Positions 31,912-41,372 of a stretch of DNA of 45,296 nt are shown here, piece by piece. The stretch covers positions 38,665 to 83,960 of the forward strand of contig DIRM01000018.1 in NCBI GenBank assembly GCA_002427545.1, given 5' to 3'. The notes beneath the pieces were generated by a model. That model did no database searches, was not told the origin of the DNA, and saw only the letters and a program-made list of their open reading frames with translations. The DNA is from Mageeibacillus sp. UBA5436. GTDB lineage: Bacteria > Bacillota > Clostridia > Saccharofermentanales > DTU023. Both the position numbers and the translations under genes were made by a program. How positions within the stretch are numbered: the stretch's first letter is position 1; each line of letters opens with the position of its first letter.

Positions 31912-32886
31912 ATGTCTATTTTTCTCGGTGTAGATATCGGTGGTTCAAGCATAAAATATGGAATCGTTTCATTAGATTATAAATTATTAGCTGAAGGATC
32001 CATTCAAACACAAGATAATCAAGAAACAGCAGATCAAATTACAGAAAATTTAATAGAAGCTTGTCTTGATTTATTAGCAGATAATCATTATCAAAAAGAA
32101 GATGTCATGGCTATGGGGGTAGGTGTTCCAGGTACGATTATTAATAAAACAGGTATTTATGAATTTACTGGTAATTTACCATTTCATCATTATCCTTTAA
32201 GAGAAAAATTATCAAAAACATTTAAATGTCCCATCTATTTTGGCAACGATGCCAATTTAGCATCTTTGGCTGAAAGCCGAATTGGAGCGGGTCAAGGCGC
32301 GATGAACTCTGTTACCTTAACTTTAGGTACAGGTATGGGTGCAGGTGTTATTTTAAATGATCGCGTTTATTCAGGCTTTAATGAAACGGGTTGTGAATTT
32401 GGTCATATTGTGATGCAAATTGATGGTATTCCATGTACATGTGGACGCAAAGGTTGTTTTGAATCCTATGTATCAGCAACGGCGCTAATACGACAAACTA
32501 AGGAAGCAATCAAAGACAATCCAGAATCTCTTTTGGCGCAAGAAGCTAAGGAAGAAAAAATTTCAGGAAGAACAGCTTTTAATGCTTGGCGTAAACATTG
32601 TCCAATCGGTACGAAAGTAGTCATGAATTATACAAAATACTTAGCTATTGGTATTGCAAATGTCATAAATTCTTATATGCCTGAAGTTGTCATTATTGGA
32701 GGAGGAATTAGCAATGAAGGACAAGACTTGATTGACTTGTGCCAAGAAGACGCGATTAATCAATCTTTTATTCATGGAGATGTAGCCAAACCTCAGATAG
32801 TTTTAGCTACCTTAGGTAATAAAGCGGGTACTTTAGGTGCAGCCTTATTTGCTGATGACTGTTTAAAAGATGGTCTCAAATATTAA
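31912..32886 (+). CDS. ROK family sugar kinase (glucokinase-like)
   Basis: 324 residues. N-terminal ATP-binding motif GVDIGGSSIKYGIV, sugar-site segment FGNDANLASLAE, LGTGMGAGVI, and the ROK zinc motif C175-T-C177-G-R-K-G-C182 preceded by EFGHIVM. This pattern fits bacterial glucokinases, though ROK kinases also act on mannose, N-acetylmannosamine or allose. The ATG at 31912 has GGAGG 6 bases upstream; an in-frame TTG at 31900 is rejected. It sits between ecfT and truA, a position not usual for a sugar kinase. Confidence 0.9.
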   Translation: MSIFLGVDIGGSSIKYGIVSLDYKLLAEGSIQTQDNQETADQITENLIEACLDLLADNHYQKEDVMAMGVGVPGTIINKTGIYEFTGNLPFHHYPLREKLSKTFKCPIYFGNDANLASLAESRIGAGQGAMNSVTLTLGTGMGAGVILNDRVYSGFNETGCEFGHIVMQIDGIPCTCGRKGCFESYVSATALIRQTKEAIKDNPESLLAQEAKEEKISGRTAFNAWRKHCPIGTKVVMNYTKYLAIGIANVINSYMPEVVIIGGGISNEGQDLIDLCQEDAINQSFIHGDVAKPQIVLATLGNKAGTLGAALFADDCLKDGLKY

Positions 32887-32908
32887 TGATAAGAATATTG
32901 AAGGAATG

Positions 32909-33730
32909 ATGTTGAAGAATATTGCATTAAAATTATCTTTTGATGGGTCTTGTTTTCATGGATGGCAATATCAAGAAAATGCTTTATCCGTGCAAGAAGC
33001 TTTACAAGATTCTTGGTATCAGTTAACAGGTGAAAAAGTCCAAATGATAGGTTCTAGTCGTACCGATTCTGGTGTTCATGCAAAAGGTCTGATTGCCAAT
33101 TTCTCTACAGCTACCTCAATACCTACAAATAAGATACATTTGGCTATCAATACCGTTTTACCTGATGGCTTAGCAGTTAATATAGCAAAAGAAGTTCCGC
33201 CAGATTTTAATGCCCGTTTTGATTCAATTGGTAAGCATTATTCGTATTATTTTTTTATACAAAAATACAAACCTACTTTTTTAAGAAATATGGTCGCCTT
33301 AATTAATCAAGATTTAAACTTAACTGAGATGTATGAAGCAATACCTTATTTAATTGGAGAAAAAGACTTTAATGCTTTTATGGATCAAGGGTCACCAGTT
33401 AAAAATACAGTGCGCACAATTCATGGTATTAATCTTAAAACACTTTCAGAGAATATATTAGAAATAAATGTATTTGGCGACGGTTTTCTCTATCATATGG
33501 TAAGGATTATTGCAGGCACACTATTATACGTTGGAAATGGTAAAATAAAGAAGGAAGATCTGCCGTTTTTAATTGCAGATAAAGATCGTAAAAAACTTGG
33601 TAAAACAATGCCTGCTCAAGGGTTATTTTTAAATAGAGTTTATTTTCAAAAAGAATTATTCGGAGATGATAGCCAGGAGGATTTTTTAAAGGCTGCATCG
33701 CAAAAGGATGGAGATTATGATGAAAAATAA
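32909..33730 (+). CDS. truA: tRNA pseudouridine(38-40) synthase TruA
   Basis: About 273 residues. Isomerises uridines 38-40 in the tRNA anticodon arm. The nucleophile is D53 in SSRTDSGVHAKG; ALKLSFDGSCFHGWQYQ and FLYHMVRIIAGTLL are also typical. The start is uncertain. ATG 32909 is 4 bases from AAGG; ATG 32906 and TTG 32912 are alternatives. ATG 32870 would overlap the kinase gene and add 13 non-family residues. The end overlaps the pncB start. Confidence 0.94.
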   Translation: MLKNIALKLSFDGSCFHGWQYQENALSVQEALQDSWYQLTGEKVQMIGSSRTDSGVHAKGLIANFSTATSIPTNKIHLAINTVLPDGLAVNIAKEVPPDFNARFDSIGKHYSYYFFIQKYKPTFLRNMVALINQDLNLTEMYEAIPYLIGEKDFNAFMDQGSPVKNTVRTIHGINLKTLSENILEINVFGDGFLYHMVRIIAGTLLYVGNGKIKKEDLPFLIADKDRKKLGKTMPAQGLFLNRVYFQKELFGDDSQEDFLKAASQKDGDYDEK

Positions 33731-35177
33731 TTGGAATTTAAGAACCAACATGACAATGTTAACAGATTTCTATGAGTTAACGATGATGAATGGCTTTTTA
33801 AAAAATGGAATGAAAGATAGACTAGCTTGCTTTGATTTATTTTTCAGATCTGTTCCAGATTCAGGTGGTTTTGCAATATGTGCTGGTCTTCAACAAATGA
33901 TAGATTATTTACAAGATTTAAAATTCGATGAAGAAGATATTGCTTATTTAGAAGGACTCAATGTTTTTGAAAAAGAATTTTTAGATTATCTTAAAGATTT
34001 TAAATTTTCTTGTGATGTTTGGGCAATTGAAGAAGGGGTTCCCATTTTTCCAGACGAACCTATCGTTAAAGTGATTGGCCCTCTCATGCAAACTCAAATG
34101 ATAGAAACAATGCTTTTAGTTACGATTAATCATCAAAGTTTAATTGCAACAAAGAGCTCACGCATTGTTCGAGCCGCAAAAGATAGACCAGTTATGGAGT
34201 TTGGAGCTAGAAGAGCACAAGGCTATGATGCCTCAACTCTTGGTGCTAGAGCTGCTTATATAGCTGGGGTGTCAGGAACTTCAAGTACTATTGCGGCACA
34301 ACAATTTGATATACCGGCATTAGGAACTATGGCACATAGTTGGGTTCAATCTTTTCCTACAGAATATGATGCTTTTGTAGCCTATGCTAAAGGTTATCCA
34401 GATAATACGCAATTATTAGTTGATACCTATAATACTTTAAATTCAGGTATTCCAAATGCAATTAAATTGGCAAATGAAGTTTTAATACCAAACGGTAAAC
34501 GCTTAAAAGCAATTCGCATTGATTCCGGCGACTTAACTTATTTGACAATAAAAGCTAGAAATATGCTTGATGCTGCAGGTTTACAAGATTGCAAGATTAC
34601 AGTTAGCAATTCGCTGGATGAATATTTAATTCGCGACTTGTTGGTGCAAGGTGCTGAAATAGATAATTTTGGGGTGGGCGAAAGATTAATAACATCAAGA
34701 TCAGAACCTGTCTTTGGTGGTGTATATAAATTATCTGGAATTGAATTAGAAGATGGTGAATTATCTCCACGCATGAAAATATCGGATAATCCAGGTAAAA
34801 TTACAAACCCTGGAGCAAAACAAGTATGGCGTTTTTATGATAAAGATACAGGTTATGCTTTGGCAGATCTTATTACATTAGACGATGAAGAGATTGATCC
34901 AAATCATGATTATGAAATCTTTGATCCATATCATACTTGGAAAAGAAAAACCTTAACTAATTTTAATGTGAAAAAATTATTAAAACCGATTTTTGTAAAA
35001 GGTGAATTAGTATATCAAGAAAAAGATTTAAAAGACATTCGAGATTTTTGTACGGATCAATTAAATAAACTATGGGATTCAATCAAACGTTTTGAAAATC
35101 CTCAAACTTATTATGTTGATCTTTCGCAAAAACTTTGGGATTTAAAACAAGAATTCCTAGATGAACATAAACAATAA
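33717..35177 (+). CDS. pncB: Nicotinate phosphoribosyltransferase
   Basis: About 486 residues. Condenses nicotinate with PRPP to form nicotinate mononucleotide in NAD salvage. Characteristic segments are MLTDFYELTMMNGFLK at the N terminus, EFGARRAQGYDAST, MAHSWVQSFPTEYDAF, RIDSGDLTYL, and GVGERLITSRSEPVFGGVYK (shown in full at 20). ATG 33717 has AAAGGA 8 bases upstream; ATG 33720 (GGAG, 6 bases) is equally possible. The gene begins inside the truA 3' end, so the two are coupled. Confidence 0.96.
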   Translation: MMKNNWNLRTNMTMLTDFYELTMMNGFLKNGMKDRLACFDLFFRSVPDSGGFAICAGLQQMIDYLQDLKFDEEDIAYLEGLNVFEKEFLDYLKDFKFSCDVWAIEEGVPIFPDEPIVKVIGPLMQTQMIETMLLVTINHQSLIATKSSRIVRAAKDRPVMEFGARRAQGYDASTLGARAAYIAGVSGTSSTIAAQQFDIPALGTMAHSWVQSFPTEYDAFVAYAKGYPDNTQLLVDTYNTLNSGIPNAIKLANEVLIPNGKRLKAIRIDSGDLTYLTIKARNMLDAAGLQDCKITVSNSLDEYLIRDLLVQGAEIDNFGVGERLITSRSEPVFGGVYKLSGIELEDGELSPRMKISDNPGKITNPGAKQVWRFYDKDTGYALADLITLDDEEIDPNHDYEIFDPYHTWKRKTLTNFNVKKLLKPIFVKGELVYQEKDLKDIRDFCTDQLNKLWDSIKRFENPQTYYVDLSQKLWDLKQEFLDEHKQ

Positions 35178-35201
35178 AAAGAAGAAAATAAGGAGAAAAA
35201 T

Positions 35202-35693
35202 ATGTCCACAGAAACAGTTAATATTAGAATTACAATGACGGATCAATCCAGCATGACTTTAGAATTATACCCAGATATTGCACCTGAAACCGTAGAAAAT
35301 TTTTTGAAATTAGTTAATGATAATTTCTATGATGGCTTGATATTTCATCGTGTCATTGAAGGATTTATGATACAAGGTGGTTGTCCAGATGGAACAGGTA
35401 TGGGAGGACCAGGTTGGGCGATAAAGGGAGAGTTTTCAATGAATGGTTTTGATAATCCTCTTAAACATGATCGCGGTGTTATATCTATGGCGAGAGCGAT
35501 GGATCCAAATTCAGCTGGTTCTCAATTCTTTATAATGCATGAGAATTCTCCACATTTAGATGGTCAATATGCTGCTTTTGGCAAATTAATTGAAGGAATG
35601 GATACTTTAGATAAAATTGCAACTGTAGCTACAGATTTTCAAGACAAACCTTTAGAAGAGCAAAAAATTGAGAGTATTAGAGTTATTGATTAA
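35202..35693 (+). CDS. Cyclophilin-type peptidyl-prolyl isomerase
   Basis: 163 residues, cytoplasmic (no signal peptide). The cyclophilin core is complete: FHRVIEGFMIQGGCPDGTG holds the catalytic Arg and the F/Q substrate residues, followed by SMARAMDPNSAGSQFFIMH and HLDGQYAAFGKLIEGMD. It catalyses proline cis-trans isomerisation in folding. AAGGAG precedes the ATG, 24 bases after pncB. Confidence 0.96.
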   Translation: MSTETVNIRITMTDQSSMTLELYPDIAPETVENFLKLVNDNFYDGLIFHRVIEGFMIQGGCPDGTGMGGPGWAIKGEFSMNGFDNPLKHDRGVISMARAMDPNSAGSQFFIMHENSPHLDGQYAAFGKLIEGMDTLDKIATVATDFQDKPLEEQKIESIRVID

Positions 35694-35744
35694 TCCATAA
35701 CTCTCAAGCTAGAAGATATTATGTCTTTGGGAAAGGAAACAATT

Positions 35745-36332
35745 ATGACAGACAAAAAAGTAGCTGTTTTAATGGCATCAGGTTTTGAAGAAGTTGAAAC
35801 TTTGAGCATAGTTGATTTTTTGAGAAGAGCTGATATTTCTGTTGATATGATTGCTGTTTCTGATGATTTAAAGGTAGTAGGCTCTCATAATATTCCAATT
35901 TATGCAGATTTTTTTCTGGATGAATTAGAAACAAATTCTAATCAATATGAGATGATTGTTTTACCTGGAGGTTTACCAGGGGCTACTAATTTGAGAGATA
36001 ATGAAATTGTTATTAATTTAATTAAAAATCAAGTAAAACAGGAACGATATGTTGCAGCGATTTGTGCTGCTCCAATTGTGCTAGCTAGGGCTGGATTATG
36101 CCAAAATAAAAGAGGAACAAGTTACCCTGGTTTTGAAAAAGAATTAGACTTTGATCAATACTTAGAAGAACTTGTTGTTCAAGATGATAAAATTATTACT
36201 TCACGTGGACCTGCTACAGCTATATATTTTGCTTTGCATTTAATTGAAGTTCTAGCAGGAAAAGAAAAAAGGGATGAAATTGCAAATGGTTTGTTAATTC
36301 CTTTGCTTGAAGAAAATATTAAAGAATCTTGA
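35745..36332 (+). CDS. DJ-1/PfpI family protein
   Basis: 195 residues. The DJ-1 features are visible: GFEEVETLSIVDFLRRA with the conserved Glu near residue 16, the nucleophilic-elbow C107 in AAICAAPIVLARAGL, and the TSRGPATAIYFALHLIE segment. Family members act as protein or glyoxal repair enzymes, chaperones or hydrolases; the role here is not clear. The ATG at 35745 has AAAGGA 7 bases upstream, so an in-frame ATG at 35721 is rejected. Confidence 0.92.
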   Translation: MTDKKVAVLMASGFEEVETLSIVDFLRRADISVDMIAVSDDLKVVGSHNIPIYADFFLDELETNSNQYEMIVLPGGLPGATNLRDNEIVINLIKNQVKQERYVAAICAAPIVLARAGLCQNKRGTSYPGFEKELDFDQYLEELVVQDDKIITSRGPATAIYFALHLIEVLAGKEKRDEIANGLLIPLLEENIKES

Positions 36333-36362
36333 TTTTTAATAGCTTGTTAAGTGACATAAAGA

Positions 36363-37532
36363 ATGAACATGAACATTGAAACAAGAAAAAATGAAGGTAT
36401 AAAGATGAGCTTAATTGGCATCTTTATTAATTTTATCTTATTTGTTGCAAAGTTAAGTGTTGGTATTATGGCTAATAGTATTGCGATGAAAGCAGATGCA
36501 ATTAATAATCTATCCGATTTTGCATCTGCCATTATTCTCCTAATTAGCTTTTATATTTCTAGTAGGCCAGCAGATCAAGAACATCCGTTTGGCCATGCTA
36601 GATTTGAATATATTGCATCTACCATTGTATCGATGATCATTGTCTTCATTGGCTTTCAACTTGGAAGCTCTTCACTTGGCAAAATTAATAATCCTGAAAT
36701 AGTTAAAACAGATATATTTTTCTATATCGTTTTTATTTTGTCTATCATTGTTAAGTCTTATCTATATTATCGCTATAAGAAAGAAAGCAAAAAATTGGAT
36801 TCACCTATTCTAATGGCTACAGCAAAAGATAGTTTTTCTGATATTATTTCAACGGCTGGTTTATTTGTTTCTATTTTATTCGGTCAATTTTTTAACAAAG
36901 CCGTAGATGGTTATATTGGTTTTCTTATTTCTATTTTTATTGTATATACGGGAATTTCAATTTTATTTAAAACATCAAATCGTTTGCTGGGAGTCAAGGC
37001 AGATAGTAAATTAAGAAATGAAATCAAACAATTTATTCGGGATCATGATGGAATTTATGGTGTCCATGATTTAATCATTCATGATTATGGTGTTCAAAAT
37101 TATTTTGCTAGTGTTCATGTTGAAGTAAATGCTGCAGATGATATTAAAGTTTCACATGAATTAATAGATCATATTGAAAGAGAAGTTGCATTTAAATTTC
37201 ATATCAATATCGTTTTACATATGGATCCTATAGATTTACATGATGATAAGAAGGATCAAATTCAATCCGAACTCGTTGCTATACTTGAACAAATTGATAG
37301 TCATATCAGCATGCATGATTTCCGCATTCTAGCAGATGGTGATCAAAACAAAATAATTTTTGATTTAAAAGTCAGAGATGGGTGTAAATTATCTAATCAA
37401 GAAATTCGACAAAAAATAACAGAGGAGGCTCATCAAATAGCTCCTCAATATACCTGTTATATGGATATTGACCGAAATTATGAAGTGGATATAGCAAAGG
37501 TCCCTTTTAAACAAGATATCAAAAAAAAGTAG
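36363..37532 (+). CDS. Cation diffusion facilitator (CDF) family transporter
   Basis: 389 residues. Five to six membrane helices in the first 200 residues. Metal-site motifs are KADAINNLSDFAS in helix 2 and the following loop HPFGHARFEYIAS, then AKDSFSDIISTAG in helix 5. The cytoplasmic C-terminal part (from about 205) has the alpha-beta dimerisation domain (GIYGVHDLIIHDYGVQNY), followed by a further unassigned region. It probably exports Mn, Zn or Fe. ATG 36363 has a poor RBS; ATG 36405 with GAAGG upstream is a good alternative. It converges on proA with only 15 bases between the stops and no visible terminator. Confidence 0.92.
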   Translation: MNMNIETRKNEGIKMSLIGIFINFILFVAKLSVGIMANSIAMKADAINNLSDFASAIILLISFYISSRPADQEHPFGHARFEYIASTIVSMIIVFIGFQLGSSSLGKINNPEIVKTDIFFYIVFILSIIVKSYLYYRYKKESKKLDSPILMATAKDSFSDIISTAGLFVSILFGQFFNKAVDGYIGFLISIFIVYTGISILFKTSNRLLGVKADSKLRNEIKQFIRDHDGIYGVHDLIIHDYGVQNYFASVHVEVNAADDIKVSHELIDHIEREVAFKFHINIVLHMDPIDLHDDKKDQIQSELVAILEQIDSHISMHDFRILADGDQNKIIFDLKVRDGCKLSNQEIRQKITEEAHQIAPQYTCYMDIDRNYEVDIAKVPFKQDIKKK

Positions 37533-37547
37533 TCAGAATTTGATATT

Positions 37548-38813
37548 TTATTTTCTATATTGACCATTTCCCATAACAATAAATCTTTCTGAGGTTAATT
37601 GCTTAATACCCATAGGCCCTCTGGCATGTAACTTTTGAGTGGAAATCCCTATTTCACCACCAAAACCAAATTCTCCCCCATCAGAAAACCTAGTACTAGC
37701 ATTTAAATAGGTGACAGCGGAATCAACTTCATTTAAAAACTTTTCAGCATGATTTAAATCTTTGGTTAAGATGGCATCAGAATGATGAGTGCCATATTGA
37801 TTGATATAATTAATAGCTTGTTCAATATTATCGACTTGATGTAATAAAATTTCTTTTGCTAAAAACTCATGTCCAAAATAATCATCACCATCAAAATGGA
37901 CAGCGTTCATGCTTTTATCATTGATTTGAAGATTTAAATTATCAGCAAGAATAGAACTAAGATGGATGATGACATCATTAGCTAAAAGTGCATCAATAAC
38001 AGGCTTTACAAAATCGATTTTATCTTTATCAAATAAAAGACATTCGACTGTATTGCAAGTGCCAGGCCTTTGAGTTTTAGCATTTAAAATAATCGGAATC
38101 GCTTGTTCTTCATCTGCATTATAATCAATGAAAATTTGACATGTACCTGCACCGGTCATGATTATAGGAATCGTTGCTTTCTTTTGCATAGCTTCCTTGA
38201 GACCTTGGCCTCCTCTTGGTATTAAGACATCAATATATTTATCTTGTACAATTAATTCATCTAAAGTTTCATGTTTTGTATCCTCAATTAATTGGATGGC
38301 ATGGTCTGGAAGGCCTAAAGGTTTTCCTACTCGATTAAATAAATCTGCTAAATATTTATTAGAATGAATAGCAGAAGAAGAACCACGAAGAATTGAGACA
38401 TTAGAAGATTTTAAACATAAACCTGCTGCATCGATGGTGACATTGGGTCTTGATTCATAAATGATAGCAATAACACCTAAAGGAGCGCGAACCTTTTGCA
38501 CCTTTAAACCATTTTCCAGATTAAACCCTTCAACAATTTCACCGATTGGATCAGGAAAACTAGCAATCACTTTTAAAGAATCAGCCATGCCTTCAATACG
38601 AGAGTCAGTTAAAGTTAAGCGATCAATTAAAGCCTCACTTAAATTATTTTTTTTACCGTTTTCTATATCGATTTGATTAGCAGCTTTAATATCTTCTTTT
38701 TCTTGTATTAAAGCATCAGCAACAGCCAATAAAATTTTATTTTTTGTTTCAGTAGATAGTTTTCTCATTGCTGAAGTGGAAGTAGAAGCATTTTGACAAA
38801 TATTGATAATCAT
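37548..38813 (-). CDS. proA: Glutamate-5-semialdehyde dehydrogenase (gamma-glutamyl phosphate reductase)
   Basis: 421 residues. Second step of proline synthesis: NADPH-dependent reduction of gamma-glutamyl phosphate. The catalytic cysteine is C253 in QRPGTCNTVECLL. Other segments are KVRAPLGVIAIIYESRPNVT and GGEIGISTQKLHARGPMG. GGAGG lies 5 bases before the ATG. It is downstream of proB on the same strand with a 79-base gap, a normal proBA order, but there is no proC nearby. Confidence 0.97.
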   Translation of the reverse strand: MIINICQNASTSTSAMRKLSTETKNKILLAVADALIQEKEDIKAANQIDIENGKKNNLSEALIDRLTLTDSRIEGMADSLKVIASFPDPIGEIVEGFNLENGLKVQKVRAPLGVIAIIYESRPNVTIDAAGLCLKSSNVSILRGSSSAIHSNKYLADLFNRVGKPLGLPDHAIQLIEDTKHETLDELIVQDKYIDVLIPRGGQGLKEAMQKKATIPIIMTGAGTCQIFIDYNADEEQAIPIILNAKTQRPGTCNTVECLLFDKDKIDFVKPVIDALLANDVIIHLSSILADNLNLQINDKSMNAVHFDGDDYFGHEFLAKEILLHQVDNIEQAINYINQYGTHHSDAILTKDLNHAEKFLNEVDSAVTYLNASTRFSDGGEFGFGGEIGISTQKLHARGPMGIKQLTSERFIVMGNGQYRK

Positions 38814-38892
38814 ATTTCCTCCAATTTTGTAATTAATTTATTTTAAAATTGTTGCCGAATTGCTTTGTTATTTTTAATAAAATAACATTCTT

Positions 38893-39996
38893 TTAATCAG
38901 TTTTGGCCATATTGTCACTATGAATAACGACATTTGAATATTGGTAACCAAGGATTTTTTTTATTTTATTTGTATGTTCTCCCATAATTTTTTTTATATC
39001 GGTATTAGAATAATTAACAATACCGATTGCAATTTTTTCTGTATCATAAATTAATTGTACAACAGAACCACGGTCAAAGCGTCCATCAACACGAATAATA
39101 CCTGCAGGTAATAAGGATTTACCTTTTAATATAGCCTTATATGCTCCTTTATCTAAATGAATATAACCAGATAAAGTTGTAGCATATCGTAGCCAATATT
39201 TTTTGGCATTCAGTGCAGGTTTCTCTGCAAAAAAATGTGTACCAACAGCTTCACCATGTACTGCACGAGTAATGTTATGTGGATCTTCACCAGATGTAAT
39301 AATTAAATCTGTACCATTGGACAAAGCCATCTCTGCAGCTTGCAATTTTGTGATCATACCTCCAGTACCAAATTTTGAACCTGGTAAACCGGCTTTAGAT
39401 TTGAGCTCGTCATCTACAACATGAACGGTTTTAATTAATTTAGCATTAGGATTTATTTTTGGATTTTCATCATAAAGGCCTTCAATATCAGAAACAATGA
39501 CGATTAAATCAGCATCTATTAAAGCAGCCACTAAGGCTGAAAGTGAATCATTATCTCCTAACTTTATTTCTGCTATGCTCACAGAATCATTTTCATTAAT
39601 AATAGGTAAAATCTTTTTATCTAATAATAATTGACATGTGTTTCTAGCATTTAAATATCTTGTTCGATTAGAAAAATCATCACGTGTTAAAAGTAATTGA
39701 GCAATCGTATGATCAAATGCAAAAAACAAACTGGAATATAATTGAATTAAAGCAACTTGGCCAATGGCAGCTAAAGCTTGATGCTCATCAATTTCGGTGG
39801 GTTTATGATTTATTTCGAGAGCACCCATGCCAGCTGTCACTGCTCCTGAAGTAACAAATACACATTCATAATCATCATCAAGTAATAAAGAAATTTCTTT
39901 AACAATTTGTTTGATTTTTTGAATATTTAAATTTCCATCTGAATGAGTTAAAGTTGAACTACCAACTTTAATTACGACTCTTTTATATTTTTTCAT
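38893..39996 (-). CDS. proB: Glutamate 5-kinase with C-terminal PUA domain
   Basis: About 367 residues. First, feedback-inhibited step of proline synthesis. The amino-acid kinase domain has VVIKVGSSTLTHSDGNL, VFVTSGAVTAGMGALE, INENDSVSIAEIKLGDNDSL and GSKFGTGGMITKLQAAEMAL. Residues about 275-350 are the PUA domain (GYIHLDKGAYKAI, SLLPAGIIRVDGRFDRG). The start is taken as the ATG at 39996, which gives the family-typical MKKYKRVVIKVG; an in-frame ATG at 40008 adds four residues and lacks an RBS. Confidence 0.96.
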   Translation of the reverse strand: MKKYKRVVIKVGSSTLTHSDGNLNIQKIKQIVKEISLLLDDDYECVFVTSGAVTAGMGALEINHKPTEIDEHQALAAIGQVALIQLYSSLFFAFDHTIAQLLLTRDDFSNRTRYLNARNTCQLLLDKKILPIINENDSVSIAEIKLGDNDSLSALVAALIDADLIVIVSDIEGLYDENPKINPNAKLIKTVHVVDDELKSKAGLPGSKFGTGGMITKLQAAEMALSNGTDLIITSGEDPHNITRAVHGEAVGTHFFAEKPALNAKKYWLRYATTLSGYIHLDKGAYKAILKGKSLLPAGIIRVDGRFDRGSVVQLIYDTEKIAIGIVNYSNTDIKKIMGEHTNKIKKILGYQYSNVVIHSDNMAKTD

Positions 39997-40046
39997 GACA
40001 GTTTCCATCTTTATATTTTTGCATAAATTTGATTTTTTATTCAGAG

Positions 40047-40052
40047 ATTATA
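40047..40052 (-). promoter_or_regulatory. Possible -10 element for proBA
   Basis: TATAAT on the minus strand, about 40-50 bases upstream of proB in the short gap after the lipoprotein gene. No convincing -35 box is seen at 16-18 bases. Transcription from the upstream lipoprotein gene is an alternative. Confidence 0.3.
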
Positions 40053-40071
40053 ATATATCAGAAATCAATGC

Positions 40072-40986
40072 CTAAGAGATAGCAAATTCTCCAATTTCAT
40101 AATCCATCCAATAGCCATTATCATCCTTGATAGCAATACAATTATTATAAAAGATTGCTCCATCACCACTACGCCATTTAACGGCATCAAACATTAATTC
40201 TTGATTTGAAGGCTTGGAATCTTGCCCATTTGACTCTGATTTACGGATACTTAATATTATACCATCTTCCCAATAGAGATCTTTATCATTAATATAACCT
40301 TGTTCAACAAAATCATCATAATTACCCAATAAAAAAGTAGGGGATGAATCCATTTTTTGGATATATTCATCCTCAGTTAAAAGGTAAGCTATGACATTCA
40401 TTTCAGTCTGATTTAAATTACCAGGTGCATCAACTAGATCTAATCCAATGTAATTAATGTCAAAATTAAGTCCTTCATCGTCTTTTAAAATATCGCTAAA
40501 GACCTGTGTATAAAGGTTGACGATATTAGCATATTCATTATTAGTTGAAGAAGTAGCTTTAACCTCAGTGACGTCTACAAGTATTCCTGGATAGCTTCTT
40601 AATTCGTTACCAGAATAAATAATCTCTAATGACATACCATTTTTTAGATGATTCAAATCAGAAAGTTTGTCATCTAGATAGATTTTAGCGTCTTTAAAAT
40701 CTGCTAGGTGTATACCCGTATCGCCTTTTCCAGCGAGTAGATACATAGCTTCTGTCTTTTTGATGAAATTAACCGATAACGTTTCTTGCTCCATAGGCTC
40801 GCTTTTGTTTTTTTCTTTCGTTCCTATTGTCTCTTCGGTCGTATTTTTTGTTGGTGAAGGTATCTTTGATTCCTCATATTGACTTGCGTTATTACCTAAT
40901 TCTATGGGCTTATTATGGCTGCCACAAGCCGTTAATACTAAACTTAACATGATTAGGATTGCTAACAACAGTGTTTTCTTATTCAT
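40072..40986 (-). CDS. Putative lipoprotein of unknown function
   Basis: 304 residues. A lipoprotein signal peptide is clear: MNKKTLLLAILIMLSLVLTAC, with lipobox LTAC and acceptor C21 (20 residues precede it). A polar Ser/Thr/Glu/Asn-rich linker runs to about residue 70. A first globular part (about 70-150) includes KIYLDDKLSDLNHLKNGMSL and ends IPGILVDVTEVKA-like; a second (about 155-304) includes NVIAYLLTEDEYIQKM and KWRSGDGAIFYNNCIAIKD. I do not recognise the family. Exported and membrane-anchored is the only firm statement. AAGGGAG precedes the ATG. It lies upstream of proB on the same strand. Confidence 0.85.
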   Translation of the reverse strand: MNKKTLLLAILIMLSLVLTACGSHNKPIELGNNASQYEESKIPSPTKNTTEETIGTKEKNKSEPMEQETLSVNFIKKTEAMYLLAGKGDTGIHLADFKDAKIYLDDKLSDLNHLKNGMSLEIIYSGNELRSYPGILVDVTEVKATSSTNNEYANIVNLYTQVFSDILKDDEGLNFDINYIGLDLVDAPGNLNQTEMNVIAYLLTEDEYIQKMDSSPTFLLGNYDDFVEQGYINDKDLYWEDGIILSIRKSESNGQDSKPSNQELMFDAVKWRSGDGAIFYNNCIAIKDDNGYWMDYEIGEFAIS

Positions 40987-41215
40987 GGTTTTCTCCCTTG
41001 CTATATTGTTAGACTTTGGGTAGATTCTTGCAATTTACGATTTATATTTTACTTATTTTCTCATAAGATGACTTACCTGTCGAGAGCATTGAATAGATAC
41101 GATTACATTGTATAGATCAATAGCTTTGCAATGTTTTTTGTGCTGATACTTCTCCCAATCATTAGGCTTTTTGAAAAGATGACGAGCATCAAAATATAAA
41201 AAAACAAGAAACACA

Positions 41216-41263
41216 AAACGATATTTGGAAATTACATCCAAACGATATTTGGAAATTACATCC
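41216..41263. repeat. Perfect tandem 24-bp direct repeat upstream of the restriction operon
   Basis: The 371-base gap 40987-41357 holds no convincing gene. It contains two identical 24-base units, 41216-41239 and 41240-41263, head to tail with no spacer. Each starts AAACGATATTTGG and ends with ACATCC. The array ends 16 bases before the -35 box at 41280, so it is placed like a pair of operator sites. A 70-codon minus-strand frame crosses it but has no support. Confidence 0.85.
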
Positions 41264-41279
41264 AATTACAAATTTTATA

Positions 41280-41308
41280 TTGACTTATAAATTTAATACT
41301 TGTATTAT
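41280..41308 (+). promoter_or_regulatory. Promoter of the hsdS-hsdR locus
   Basis: TTGACT (41280-41285), a 17-base spacer, TATTAT (41303-41308): 5/6 and 5/6 matches. The predicted start is near 41315, about 58 bases before the hsdS start. This is the best-matching promoter in the window. The 24-bp tandem repeat is immediately upstream. Confidence 0.75.
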
Positions 41309-41372
41309 AGTTTTATTGAAATATAACACAATTTCATAAGACTGGTTTTGAGACGATATGGAGGTGATTTTT

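Noticed and set aside
37533..37547. Bidirectional terminator between the CDF gene and proA
   Set aside because: Only 15 bases separate the stops and no stem-loop is visible there.
41053..41265. 70-codon minus-strand reading frame
   Set aside because: It needs a TTG start inside the 24-bp tandem repeat, has no ribosome binding site, and its product (with DVISKYR repeated because of the DNA repeat) matches no family I know.
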